NCBI GenBank assembly: GCA_019671135.1
Contig: JAHRHY010000018.1
Coordinates: 930,001-994,000 of the forward strand
Direction of reading: 5' to 3'
Length of the DNA stretch: 64,000 nucleotides
Origin: Linnemannia hyalina
Lineage: Eukaryota; Mortierellomycota; Mortierellomycetes; Mortierellales; Mortierellaceae
The notes under the pieces were generated by a model. It saw only the letters and a program-made list of their open reading frames with translations, searched no databases and was not told the origin of the DNA. This document shows, piece by piece, positions 36,988 to 48,556 of this stretch. Both the position numbers and the translations under genes were made by a program. Numbering within the stretch: position 1 is the stretch's first letter; each line of letters opens with the position of its first letter.

Positions 36988-38329
36988 TTAAAAGTCGGCG
37001 TCGAGGGTGAAGGTGTTGGCGGTCTTGTCTGCACCAGCGCCAGACATGACACCAGCCTTCTGGTAGTCCGAGACACGCTTCTCAAAGAAGTTGGTCTTGC
37101 CCTGGAGCGAGATCAAGTCCATGAAATCAAAGGGGTTCTCGACATTGTAGTGCTTAGGGTTACCCAAGGCCACCAACAGACGGTCGGCAACAAACTCAAT
37201 ATACTGCTTCATCAAGACGGCGTTCATTCCAATCAACATGACGGGGAGAGCGTCAGTCAAGAACTCCTGTTCGATCATCACAGCCTCGACAATGATAGCA
37301 TTGACACGCTTTTGGTTAGGGCGGTTCTGGAGGAGAGAGAAAAGCAAGCAGGCAAAATCGGTGTGGAGTCCCTCGTCGCGGGAGATCAGTTCGTTGGAGA
37401 AGGTCAGGCCGGGCATGAGACCACGCTTCTTGAGCCAGAAGATTGAGGCGAACGAGCCAGAGAAGAAGATACCTTCGACAGCGGCAAAAGCGACGAGACG
37501 TTCTGCGAATGTCGAGTTGGAGTCGGAGATCCACTTCATTGCCCAGGCTGCCTTCTTGCGAATGCAGGGAACTATTTCATTCGATGAGAAAGAGAGGTTA
37601 TTAGAGGTTGGCAACTCAAAAAAGTAGACGTTTGTTGTAGGTGTGTGTGTGTGTGTCACTGGGGTAGAAAATAACAAGGCGAAACAAAAGGGGGGAGAGA
37701 GGGGGTGCGACAGTAGCAGAGACAAAAGAGGGGTGGAAGGCTAAAGAAACACAACATAGCAGAAAAGTTGATAACAAAGAAACCATCACTTATAACGATA
37801 TGAAAGTGAAAAACTTACTGGTATCGATGGCATCAAAGAGATGCTCGCGCTGCTCAGGCTCCTTGACATAAGTGTCGATTAACAACGAGTACATCTCTGA
37901 ATGAACATTCTCAATCATGATCTGGAAACCATAGAAGCATCTCGCCTCAGGGATCTGCACCTCATTCGAGAACCGCTCCAACAAGTTCTCATTCACGATT
38001 CCATCACTCGCCGCAAAGAAGGCCAAGATGTGCGAAATAAAGTACCGCTCATCGGCAGAGAGACGGTTCTCCCAGTCTTGCATGTCCTTGGACAGATCGA
38101 CTTCTTCGGCAGTCCAGAAGGAGGCCTCGGCCTTTTTGTACATCTGCCAGACCTCGTGGAACTTGATGGGGAAGAGGACGAAGCGGCGGGGGTTGGGACG
38201 GAGGAGGGGCTCGTCTTGTTCTGAGAGCTTCATCTCATTCAGTTTTGTGGCCAGGCCGGCAGCGATCTGGAGATCAGCGTCGTGGGACTTGGAGACGACT
38301 GCTGCAGCGGGGGTGGTGGTGGTGGCCAT
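36988..38329 (-). CDS. RNR2: Ribonucleoside-diphosphate reductase small subunit (R2)
   Basis: Two exons on the minus strand, 38329-37819 and 37571-36988, encode 364 residues. R2 carries the di-iron tyrosyl radical needed for dNTP synthesis. Family blocks are [20 protein letters not shown], the iron-ligand segments [16 protein letters not shown] and [19 protein letters not shown], the segment with [14 protein letters not shown], and the C-terminal FTLDADF that docks to the large subunit. All are intact. An ACGCGT box lies 133 bp upstream. Length is slightly shorter than yeast Rnr2 at the N-terminus only. Confidence 0.95.
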
Positions 38330-38461
38330 AGTAGGATGTGTGTAGAGTGGTGGTTGTGAAGAGGAGGAGCTGGGGAGAGAAAAGAAGGAAGAGGAGAGAA
38401 AGAATTGGTGGTGAGATAAAGGTGGGGCTTTGGGAGGCTTTGTTTTTGTTAGGGCTGACAA

Positions 38462-38467
38462 ACGCGT
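38462..38467. promoter_or_regulatory. ACGCGT (MCB-type) box upstream of RNR2
   Basis: The palindrome lies 133 bp before the RNR2 start. A related CGCGTCTCG occurs again about 55 bp further upstream. Ribonucleotide reductase genes are known MBF targets in yeasts; regulation here is inferred. Confidence 0.5.
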
Positions 38468-38932
38468 CTCAACTTCTCATTTCTTCATTCTCAGGCACAA
38501 AAAATAACAAAACATTGTCGCGTCTCGAAATGAAGCAGCACATGCGATCAAGAACATCGCAAGCCATTAATCCCAATATGGAAATTTTATCACTTCATTA
38601 TGCTCACTGATGTCAACCCAGATGACCCTCTCTTGGATCAGATAACAAGACCAATTATGCTGTGGTCGAAGGGGGGGAAAGAATGAGAAGGACAACAGGA
38701 ATGTACGACCGTAGCTGACTCTGTCTGGCTTGTAGATCTCTTGGGTGCTCTGTGTTACCTTTGTTAAGAAGGCTGAGAAGTGGACTGTTCAGACGACTTC
38801 GTAGCGACCGCTGTGGTTTGATTGTTTGTATGTTTGTTTATATATGATGTAGAGGACGATAAACAAAGACGAAGAATATGTGCAACAGTGTGCAAGAAAA
38901 AGAGTCTGTGGGTAAAGAAAAAGAGAGATGTA

Positions 38933-39016
38933 TGTTGTACAAAGGTTGTTTGAAGGATGCAAAGTGGAGCGGCGAGAAGGTGTGTTGTACAAAGGTTGTT
39001 TGAAGGATGCAAAGTG
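38933..39016. repeat. 34-bp direct repeat, two copies 50 bp apart
   Basis: Identical 34-bp copies at 38933-38966 and 38983-39016, beginning TGTTGTACAAAGGTTG, are separated by a 16-bp spacer. They lie between the RNR2 promoter and the 3' end of the RING gene. Confidence 0.85.
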
Positions 39017-39207
39017 AAGTGGAGTGGAAGGTGAAGAAGCTAACAATGAAAAAATGGGCTGAAAAGAATAGTAGCGGTGGCTTTGCGCACGATTGCCGCC
39101 AATTCCCCTTTCAATATCAACCAGCGATTCTCGAATCAGGTTATTTTAAGAAAGATGCCGTTGTTTTATTCGATGATTATGAACAGGAACAACGAATCCT
39201 CAAACAT

Positions 39208-41418
39208 TCACCCCAGGTTAACTCGAAGGGTGCCGAGCTTAGGTCCTCGACAGACAATGCAGCTCTCAACAATCCGGGCGCACTCCGTGCACAAGACCAT
39301 GTGGTGACAGGGCAAAATCGCAAACTTAATCTGCCGCTCATAACAGACCCGGCACTTGAGCTCTGATAACAGCTGAGCATTCGACTCTAGTGTCCGGATC
39401 CTTTCCACGGTGTTGGCGTGTCTCGTCTTGGCTGAATCCAAAAGGACTTCCAGTTGCTCCTGTCGCTCCATGTACGCCTTGATGTCCAACCTCATCCGCT
39501 CCTCACTCGCCTGGAGATAATCGTCAGCGTCTCTGCATCCTTCCTTGACTGCAATCCGCGTCAAGGCTGGCGGGAGTTCGCATACCCCGGCCACCTCCAT
39601 CTGCCGAGCAAAGACCTCATCAGACAAGTCAACATCGTGTTCTCCCAGCAAGATCTTCAGCGCCTGGGCAGCTTCATTCCTCTCCAGTTGTCTCGGTGGG
39701 AACCAGTCACCGGAGTCAAAATCCTGTGCAGTCATCAGTGAAGGGGGCATTGCAGGAAGATGGATCGTTTCCGAAATCGGATCCTTGAATGTCAACGTCT
39801 TGAGTCTGATCATCCGGGCTCGACTGTAATGAGAAAAGGATCCAATGTCTTCCTTCTTCATTGCTGATACCAGTACCCTAGGACTTGATCTCTGGTCGTT
39901 GTCGGCGCCATCCAATGTCGCTGGAGGTTTGAAGAATCGGGAGAGCCAGTCATCCGATCGGATTTCCCAGTGCACAGGTTCTAAGCGCGCGCGATATTTG
40001 ACTTTATCGACAGGAATCACCATCGAGCACGAATCCGGAACTCCTGGTGAAAAATTGTTGTTGGGCTGCTGCAGCTGCGGGCCACCATGACTCGGTCCTA
40101 ACGTCGTCTGTTTGTGTCGGTTGCGGCAGGTAAGCTCGTAGCGATTCCGAGAATGGTCCTTGGTGACGATCAAAGCGTTCCCGCAGAAACATTTGACGGC
40201 GTTGAATGGCTCCATTTCCAAGTGATTGAATCCTTTGTCCAGCCAGCGCGTGATAGAGAGGTTGAATTTTGGGCACTGTGCTCGCTCCGCCAGCGCGATG
40301 GCTTCGTCCGTCCCAATGCTCTGGATCTTGTGCCACTCCATCGCGTGCATGTGGAATCCGCACACCTTCACCCGAGACACCGGCGTATTCCACCTGACAA
40401 ACTCTGGTAATGTCTGGCCATCCGTGTTCGCTCCTGCTAGAACTCTGTCTGATGTTGTCCCAGGGTTGGATGAGGAATCGTGGTAGAAAACGGTATCGTT
40501 GGGTTGTGGGGCAGCTGTGGCGAAAAAGGACGGGTTGACGTCCCCATACGTCGATGGCCTTGCAAGAGTATTCATTCTCCTTGAAGTTGCATGCTCCCAC
40601 GTGGTGGGCATGGAGGTGGATGGGTAATTGTCTGGTGTCGTGTACAGGTCTGGGGCGTGGTCCGTAAAGTCGAACTCAGGTCCCTCGGTCCAAATATTTA
40701 CTTGGTCGCCTCGAGTGGCAGGGTTGTGATGTAATGCGTCTGCGTCCCATTTAGCCTTCGCCATCCTTGCAGTATCCGCCCATGAATGCGTCGATGCTCC
40801 CCTGCGAGGCGAGATCGGTGAAGCCTGATGATGGCCATGACCGTATGTTCTTGTCCTTGATGCGTTGGTGGTCCATCCACCCCGTGGCATGTTGGGATTC
40901 GGGGGGTGTGTCATCGCATGATAGTTGACGTTGTGGATGTTGTTGGGATTGTAATAGTTGGCGAGAGTTCCTACGTTCGGGCCACTCTCCTTGCCAGGAC
41001 CACGTTCCTAGTTAACATGAAAGCAAATGTAATACTTAGCGCGGAAACTATACCACCTCGTGATCAAAATAATGAAAACTAATGAAAAGGTGCACATGGT
41101 ATAGAGCCAACCAGCTGGGTAGAGCATACGTACCCTTACTTCTCGGTCGTACACGTCTCTCGCTCTAAGCGCCCTCGTGCGCTCTTCGTCGCATCCATAG
41201 CAATGGTCAGGCGTGACCATCCCCCCTTGTTTCGGTGTGTAATGGCATTCATAAACCCAGTTGGTCGTCAGGGGCATCGGCTCTGACCAAGGATCTGGTT
41301 CTGGGTAGATGGCTGCGGCAACGTGGCCACAGAAGCATCTCGGGCGGGCGAATCTGACCCGTGTTGGCGTTGTGGTGGTGGTGGTGTCAGACCTGCACGG
41401 TTTCCTGTGGCTCATCAT
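39208..41418 (-). CDS. RING-finger protein, putative E3 ubiquitin ligase with extra Cys-rich modules
   Basis: Two exons on the minus strand, 41418-41134 and 41007-39208, encode 694 residues. A C3HC4 RING sits at the very C-terminus (about 644-683): CRVCYERQIKFAILPCHHM and then CTECARIVESCIVC. Two further Cys/His-rich patches are seen: in exon 1, RCFCGHVAAA with a later HCYGCDEE, and in exon 2, CFCGNALIV with a later CRNRH. These two share a C-F-C-G core and may be related zinc-binding modules. The region just before the RING looks helical and could be a coiled coil. I recognise no named family beyond RING. The exon 1 donor can be cut at either of two adjacent GT sites (GTAAGG or GTACGT), both in frame. 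Function as a ligase is inferred from the RING only. Confidence 0.8.
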
Positions 41419-44400
41419 TGCTCGCTCGTCTCACTTCACGTTGCGTCAGTTATTCTTATTGTGGTTTTGTTTCAATCCTCGATTGTGTTTTGGGGTGATG
41501 GTCTGTTGGTCGAGAAGAAGAAGTTCATTTGGTGTTGAGAGGGAAGGAGAAGGAGAACGATGTCGGTAAAAGTGATGTTGGAGTGTGTGTGGGTGGCAAA
41601 GGATCGATTTGCAGTCAAGCCCTTTTGACCGCAGTTTAGGCATTTGCAGGGGAACCTCTTCCCGCCAAGAACCTCGTCCATCAAGTGTTAAAAAAAAGAC
41701 AGTCCCAAAACTTTATGCGCAAAGCCAATAACCTTCGAGCGACTAAAGAAATAAAGAACCGAGAGGAGTGCGAGGACTAGGGTCTAAGCGAGAAGTACAT
41801 TCACTCGGATATTCCAACACTATTCCAAAGCAACCCTACCCGCCTTTATACACATGCCTATGCTGTCGCCTTCTCTCACCGCCCTTCTTTTCTTCTTTGA
41901 AACCAAAAAAAAACATTGGGTTAGAAAACGAGAAGTAACAAACAACACAATTTCATGTACCCCTTTCAGTACAGTCTGCAGACAAGGAAGGCGACAATAA
42001 TTCGTTCCTGGAAAATGGACTCCAATCAAGATACACAGCCTGCAAAACAAAAAAGCCGGACCAGAACAAAAAAATGAGGCCATGGACAAAAAATACAGAA
42101 GGTACTTTAAAAATATATATAACACAAGTCTCTGTGGCACTAACGGCTACCTGTGATGCCAATCAAAAAGAAAGAAAACAAAAGTACGACTCCGAGGACG
42201 GAAGTGCCTTTCTTATACGAAAAAGAATTAATAATGGGCTTTGCAGTACCTTTTTACCCCACAAAAAGCGACCAGTGTTTTGTTTGTGGTTGCTGTCAAT
42301 GTCACCCATAGAGTTATAAAAGCAAACAGAAGAAAGAGGGAGGCAGGTGCGCAAAAAAGAAAAGAAGGCGCCGGTTCAAATGTCAAGTGTGGACGTGTTC
42401 ACTTCGAGGAAACACAAACGCGTCCTAAAGTGAAATGTTTCCTGTGTACGATCCCGAATTAAGGTTTTGACTTCCTTTACGAATTGATACTTATTAGAGA
42501 TTCAAACGAGGGTGAGTGAGGAGTGAGGAAAGAGGGGAGTGAGGAACCATTTCGAGGATAGGGGTACTGAAATAACCATGTACCAATCACCAGCAACTGA
42601 TGTGCAGACAACCTGACATTCAGGGGGTCAGCCATTGCTCCTTGATATATGTGGAAGTCGACCAACCATGCGCCGAAGGAAGGGGAGGGAGGCGCTTGGA
42701 CAAATAAAACACAACATATTTCGAAGGGGTGTTTGGCGCGTGAGCAATAAAAGGGAAGGGCCAATGGCAAATGCAATGATTATGATAATGCAAGGGTGAA
42801 AACATCGTATGATGTACCTTCATAGGTTGTCGGGTGGTAGCATGGAGTAGGAAAGGTGAGGTTACTTGTTCCGCTCTCCACGCACGTGCTACAGCCGAAT
42901 AGCTAAAAGTACAGAAGAGGGCCAAGGCGTTACGCTGAAAGAGAAGAAGAAGACTTTCATCAACCGGCAGATCCGAACCATTTGAAGGAAGACATGATTC
43001 GACTTTCCCCCTCAAAAAAATGGCTCTTTGGACGCCAGCAACGTGGCATGGAATGGGATCTAGGACTATTTTTCTTCGTTCATTTCGTTGGAACCACACT
43101 TTGTTTCGTACCCTCCTTCGTGCTTGACCATTTTTGGACAACTTGAAAATACATATGAAGGGGTTGAAATTGATACCGGGAAACGTTCAAAGAGATGGCG
43201 TTCAAACCAATGATCACTCCTATGTTCCTTTTGTCTCGTGTCAAATCCGCCCGGGATCCTGGCGGAAAAAAAATCCGCCTCCTAGCTCAAGCTGCTTCTC
43301 GTTCTTATACCCATCAAGTCATCTCAAACCGTAATGTTAAAAAAGCGCATTGAGACTTTTTTTATCTCAGATATCTGATCCGTAACCAGGTTAACGTCTT
43401 GTCGGAAGTACATCCGCTGCCAGAGGCACATGTAAGGCACAGAGGCCTTTGCGTCTACTGAAGTACAAGAAGAGAATGACTGTGAGAGAGAGTGACCAGT
43501 TAGTTGTTTTGCAAGACGAGGTGGATATGTTGATTGCCAAAGATATGACGACTGCTTGAGTTGTTAATTGCAGTGTTGCACATCATCAGAGGGGGTCTTG
43601 GCGCCAAAATAAATGTGTTTGAAGATGTGGAGGAGGATCAGCATGAGCAGCCAGATGTTACTGTTTGCGAAGCTAGGGGGATGAAACTATGGAAATGAAG
43701 AGTGTGCTGGGATCTAAGAGTAAGAGCGAGGTAATCGAGTGAAGGAATGAAGGGTAAAAGAGTGACCAGGGGAGTGAGGCAAGACTCCACAAGATTCGGA
43801 GGTAACCTGTCTATGGTTGTGTGTGTGAGCATGTCTGTTGAGTTCAAGGCGTTCAAGGAGTATATTTTGTTGAGTTGAACAAGCTGCAATTATAACAGAA
43901 AGATGATTATCAATCGCCAACCCTCAAAACCCTATACTAATCGCTCCTTAGCTCCTCTCCTTCACTCCCCAGGAAGATGAGGATGCTTTGCGCTATTGCT
44001 TCAATGTTTTTCTTCTTCTCCACCTCTGGGCCCAGTTACTTGTTGTTGTATGCGAGTGTGTATGTGAGTGATCATGTCTGTGTGTGCTTCTGTTATTTTA
44101 CTTACCCCACACGTAGATATATATATATATATTTACACACATGTGGTGGGTCAAGACCTGCTCATTTTTTGTTATTGTTGGATTCCTCTCTTTTATAGCG
44201 AGCATGTGGGCATGGATATTCCTGCAAGACAATTAACCCTGAATTACGGACATCCACCCGAAAAAAAATTGAGCATCAGAGTTATGGGGTAGGACAGGAT
44301 CTGTTCTACTACCAGCCTCAACCTGTCTGGGCAAAGCAAACATAATACGAGGACAGGGTCAGGGTTCAGAAGGTTCAGGGAGGGTTGATTTCGATGTGGT

Positions 44401-44673
44401 GTTCCCATCGCGTCTGACTATTGAGCTGGATCTCCCTCTCTCTTCCATATATGTGCACCTTGAGGGCATGGTATGTGATGTGAGATAAGAGGGTATCAGA
44501 GTGAATAGCCAGTTACCCGAGGGTGGCAGCTTATTTAGTGGCAATGGCGAGATGCAGATGGGTACATTTGATGTCGTAGTTGATATGAGTGATGAGTGAT
44601 GAATGGATGTGAGATTGATTGGGTTGAGGGTGAGACTGATAGACTGAGAAGAGGAGAGGGAGGCGGAGAGGGC

Positions 44674-44689
44674 TACTTGCATGCAAGTA
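44674..44689. repeat. Perfect 16-bp palindrome
   Basis: TACTTGCATGCAAGTA equals its own reverse complement. It lies 685 bp before the start of the CENP-B-like DNA-binding protein gene and could be a protein-binding site; no direct evidence. Confidence 0.6.
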
Positions 44690-44970
44690 CAACCTCCGTC
44701 AGTCACCGGCCATCGATTGAATTGCAATCAAGCTATTCTAATAAAGGCCCGTATGCCTTTATTTTTCGATAATTCACTGTCTCTGTGGGTGTGTTGTGTG
44801 TGAGCAGTGGACAAAACTAAAAAAAAAGAAGGAAAAAAAAAAAGGTGAGCAGGTCAATGAGAACCCTCAAAGACTTGGCTTTACCTTTACTTCTGCCGTT
44901 TTCTGTGTCTGAAAATCAATCACACTGACATGTGTGCACGCCTTCATCCCTTTCTTGTCTCCTTTTTTAT

Positions 44971-44978
44971 TATATAAA
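44971..44978 (+). promoter_or_regulatory. TATA-like box upstream of the CENP-B-like gene
   Basis: TATATAAA about 396 bp before the chosen start codon. The C/T-rich sequence that follows would then be a long 5' leader. Confidence 0.4.
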
Positions 44979-45373
44979 CCCCAAGCACCGATCCCTCATT
45001 CCCCTCTTCTTTCTCTGATTTTATTTCTTCATTCAATTACTCAATTACTCACAAAGCAAAGCAACGAACAGCAACAAACAACCCCTCTAACGCACCCTTC
45101 CCTTCTACTCCTTCCTCCTACATCCACTTGTCTCTTGCCCTGGAAAAGTTGATAATTATTTTGGCTTTAACATCTTTCCGCGACACACCACCCTACATCC
45201 CTTTTTTTCATTATCTACCTCTTAACAACCGTCCAATCCATCCCTGCCCACCTGCCCAATATTTGGCTACGCCCAAGCCCACATACATTTTACCGGATAT
45301 TTCCATTGATTCATTTTCCATCCTCCGCACACTCTCTCCACTCTCCACTCTTTTCACTTCATTTGTACAAATC

Positions 45374-48300
45374 ATGGGTGTCTTTGGCGAGAAACACACT
45401 TCCTTGACGCGCGAGCAGAAGCGCCAATTGATCCACCAGGCCGACACTCACAAATTGCGCCCAACAGAGGTCTGCGATTGGGTCTTGGCTACCTGGGGTC
45501 TGAGGATCGCCAGGGTGACAGTCTACTCGATCCTCCACAAGCAACGTGCCTCCTTGATGGCCGGCCACAAGGATCTGTACCAGTCCATGCAGAACAGCGT
45601 TCAAGCCCTCCAACAGTCTTCATCCAATGCATCTTCATCCTCGTCGTCCACAAACACCTACTTGGCCACCGAGGATGCGTGCCTTGAGCGTGACCCAACC
45701 ACCAGACGGATCAACAAGTACCAGACCACCACAGCAGCCGGTAGGCGAGCCCGGAGCACCGCCAGTAGCAGTACGCGCAGTTCCAGCGTGATGCCTGATT
45801 TCTCTTCTATGCCGCTCATCCCTTCCGGTGAAGGTAATTGTTCATTATCAGCTCTGTCTCTCCCTTCATCATTTTTTCAATTTCTCCTGCCTTGTTCCTT
45901 TTTCTCCGTTGGCACCATTCGGCGCGATTGCGACCCATCCATCGACTCTCTTTCTCCAACCATGGTTTTCCTCTCAGTCATTCCCATTCGTCCCTTTTCT
46001 GCTCTCTCTCTGTTGTCTTCTTTTTTGTTCTCCACATTTGGTCATTCAAACATCACAATACCGTTATTTTATTTTCCCTCTCCTTTCTTACCCGCGTCAT
46101 TCCTCTCATGTCGATTCAATCCTGAGTATTTTAAATTCTTAATACGCCCCTGCTCATTGGCCAGCAGGGCTCACGCTCACACGTTATCCCCTCTTGGTCT
46201 TCCCTTTCTCCGTCTCCCTGTGCAACCCAACACATCCCTCGTCTTCCTCCTTCGCAATTGCTCTTGTTTATTTTTTTTTACGTCCCCCACTTTCCTTCCC
46301 CTTCTCTCCCTGTGCTTATTCGGCCCGCTCCGCCTCGCTTCGCTTCGCATCGCTACCCATACCGAATTTAGCTGTTGCTCAGCCCTTGTCCCTCCAACTA
46401 CTTTGCTCCCAGCCGATCCATCCCCAAACCCGACGATCTGATTAATTTTCCGTCATTGTGCTTAATCTAATTCCATACTGCTCTCTATCCTTTTTATCTC
46501 TTCCCTTTTCCCACTCACAACAAATCGACATACCCTTATAACAGGTGCACGTTGGGAAGGCCAATTGAAGCGCGTGCGTGAGCCAGCCTCGGTTGACCTC
46601 GACCGAGCCATGGTCCAGTTCCTGAAATCCTCGGCCGCTGTTGATGAGCACGGCCGTCGCCTCAACGACGCCGAGCTGCAGTCCCATGCCCTCCGCCTCG
46701 CCCGTGGTATCCCTAGTGCCAGCCGCATGCGTTGCTCCTTTGGCTGGCTTAGGCACTTCAAGCGCAGACTGGGCGTCCAGTGGGCTGTCGACCGGCTCGG
46801 ACGACACCGTTGGATCGTAGAAATGGATCCCTTCGGTTCCTCTTCCGTATCCGCCTCCTCTGAAACGGCCCTTCCCTCCTCTCCCTTGGCATCCACACTC
46901 TCCTCCTCCACATCTGTGTCAGCAACAATAATTCAAACATCAGCTAATGTCGCTCAACCCCTTGTTGGCCCCTCCTCGTCTGCTCTCAATCGCTCTCGTC
47001 GCCAAGGCAAGGTAGCCAAGCATGAGCATGGCAACAACAACCACATCCAGTCACCACAATCTCATGCTACCCCAGACCAACTCACCAACAATGGCAGCAC
47101 CAGCAACGAAGATAACAACGACGATGATGATGATGAAGAGGAATACCATTCTAGTCACGAGTTGTTGGGGAAGGAGCACGACTTTACTTCGCCCACCCCT
47201 TCCTATACCACCCCAATTAGCAACAACACCATCCCTTCCCTCGCCTCGGCGAAGCACACTCGGTCCACATCGACATCGACCTCAGCCTCGGCCTCGACGA
47301 CTTCAACCTCCGCCACTGCTTACAGCCATGGCTCGACCTTGAGACATCATGCACAGACACCCCTCTTCAATCTGGACCTGCATCAGCAACAGCAACAGCA
47401 ACAGCACAGATTGTATTCGTCGAGTGGCAACGGTAGCGAATCATCAACCTTCTCTTCCCTAGGCCACTTCCCCTCCCTCTACCCTTCCCTCACCTCTCAC
47501 TCTGGTATCCTCAACTCCTACTCCACCTCTCTTCCTAGCACAACCACTCCTACATATTCCCATCCTACACAACACCCACACTCACACACATCCTCCATCC
47601 TCGACTCATTCCCAAACCTCTTTGATTCCCTCCCTCCTCTCCACTCCCCTTCCTCTACTATCCCCAACAGTACAATTTCATCCTCCCAACTCTTCTTCAA
47701 CCATACCTCCGCCTCCATCGACAAATCTCCCGGCATTCCCTCTCGAATGGACACCTCAAACCCCTTCGGAATGAACATCGACGGCGGGATGCGAAAAGTC
47801 CCCAGCAAGGACGAAGCCTACGACATGCTCCAATCCCTCCTCCTCTACTACGAACAGGACCACCACTGCATTGGCGAACAACAGACCCTCCTCCTTCCGC
47901 GTTGGATCCATCAACAGCGGCAGATCATGTCCCAGTCGGATGAGTCTGATCCTCGTCTTCTGTGGATGCGTAATACTACGAACGCTACTGCTTCTAGTAC
48001 TCCTTCCTTGTCGTCGAGTACTTCTTCCCCGGCGCCGCATCCACTGTCGGCACAGTCGCTCTCGCACCCTCATTCTAATTTCCCTCAGCATCACCACAAC
48101 TATACCACCCATACCAACAACAGCTACCAACGCCACGACCTGTCATCCCAACAACTACAGCAACACCATCCTCGCGCACTCTCCCACACGTCCTCCTCCC
48201 CACCTCTTTCCCCACTCTCGACAGCCAGCACCAGTGATCCAGCTGGCGTGGAGCACTTCCGACTGAACTCCACCGACCCTTCCTCCATCCCTACCACCAC

Positions 48301-48437
48301 AACGTCAACAACAGCATCCGTGGGTACGAGTAGTTTCCCGTCCTTGACCAGTTCATTGGAACAACAGATGTTTTTCGCGCACCAGCATGCGCTTCAACAG
48401 CAGTTTGCCTTGCATCAGCAGCAGCAGCTGCAGCGCC

Positions 48438-48492
<55 letters not shown>

Positions 48493-48556
48493 GCAACAAC
48501 AACAGCAACAACAGCAACAACAGCAGCAGCATAACTTTGTCCTCTCTCACCAGTAA
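45374..48556 (+). CDS. CENP-B/pogo-type DNA-binding protein without a DDE domain, polyQ C-terminus
   Basis: Two exons, 45374-45833 and 46545-48556, encode 823 residues; the 711-bp intron is the longest I model here. Residues about 9-55 (SLTREQKRQLIHQADTHKLR, later VTVYSILHK) match the first helix-turn-helix of CENP-B/pogo proteins. Residues about 155-235 match the second, Tc5/CENPB-type one: LDRAMVQFLKSSAAVDEHG, LRLARGIPSA, CSFGWLRHFKRRLGV. In transposases a DDE catalytic domain follows; here there are instead about 590 residues of Ser/Thr/His/Pro-rich sequence with an acidic patch, a small ordered-looking island (SKDEAYDMLQSLLLYYEQDH, then LLLPRWIHQQRQ) and 31 Gln at 48437-48529. This suggests a domesticated transposase acting as a transcription or chromatin factor. 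The frame is open further upstream, but the homologous region starts here. Confidence 0.85.
48437..48529 (+). repeat. CAA/CAG tract coding 31 glutamines
   Basis: An uninterrupted run of 31 Gln codons, mostly CAA in the first half with CAG interspersed in the second half, near the C-terminus of the CENP-B-like protein. Confidence 0.95.

Larger units (their letters stand above)
38330..39207. other. Intergenic between the RING gene and RNR2
   Basis: RNR2 promoter on the left, RING-gene 3' flank on the right. It contains the 34-bp direct repeat and the ACGCGT box; nothing else is seen. Confidence 0.5.
41419..45373. other. Gene-poor 4-kb stretch upstream of the CENP-B-like gene
   Basis: No protein I can support on either strand; the open frames here have no family resemblance and no splice continuity. 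Seen within: an ACGCGT at 42418-42423, short AT-rich stretches such as the (TA)n near 44117-44130, a 16-bp palindrome at 44674-44689, a TATA-like box at 44971-44978 and a long C/T-rich leader before 45374. It may hold a non-coding transcript or a fast-evolving gene; I cannot tell. Confidence 0.5.

Noticed and set aside
42620..43141. 173-codon minus-strand frame in the gene-poor region
   Set aside because: No recognisable family, no splice partners and mixed composition; similar lengths arise by chance in 4 kb.
45128..45373. 82-codon in-frame N-terminal extension of the CENP-B-like protein
   Set aside because: The peptide is Pro/Leu/Thr-rich, as expected from a translated C/T-rich leader, and the conserved HTH begins right after the ATG at 45374.
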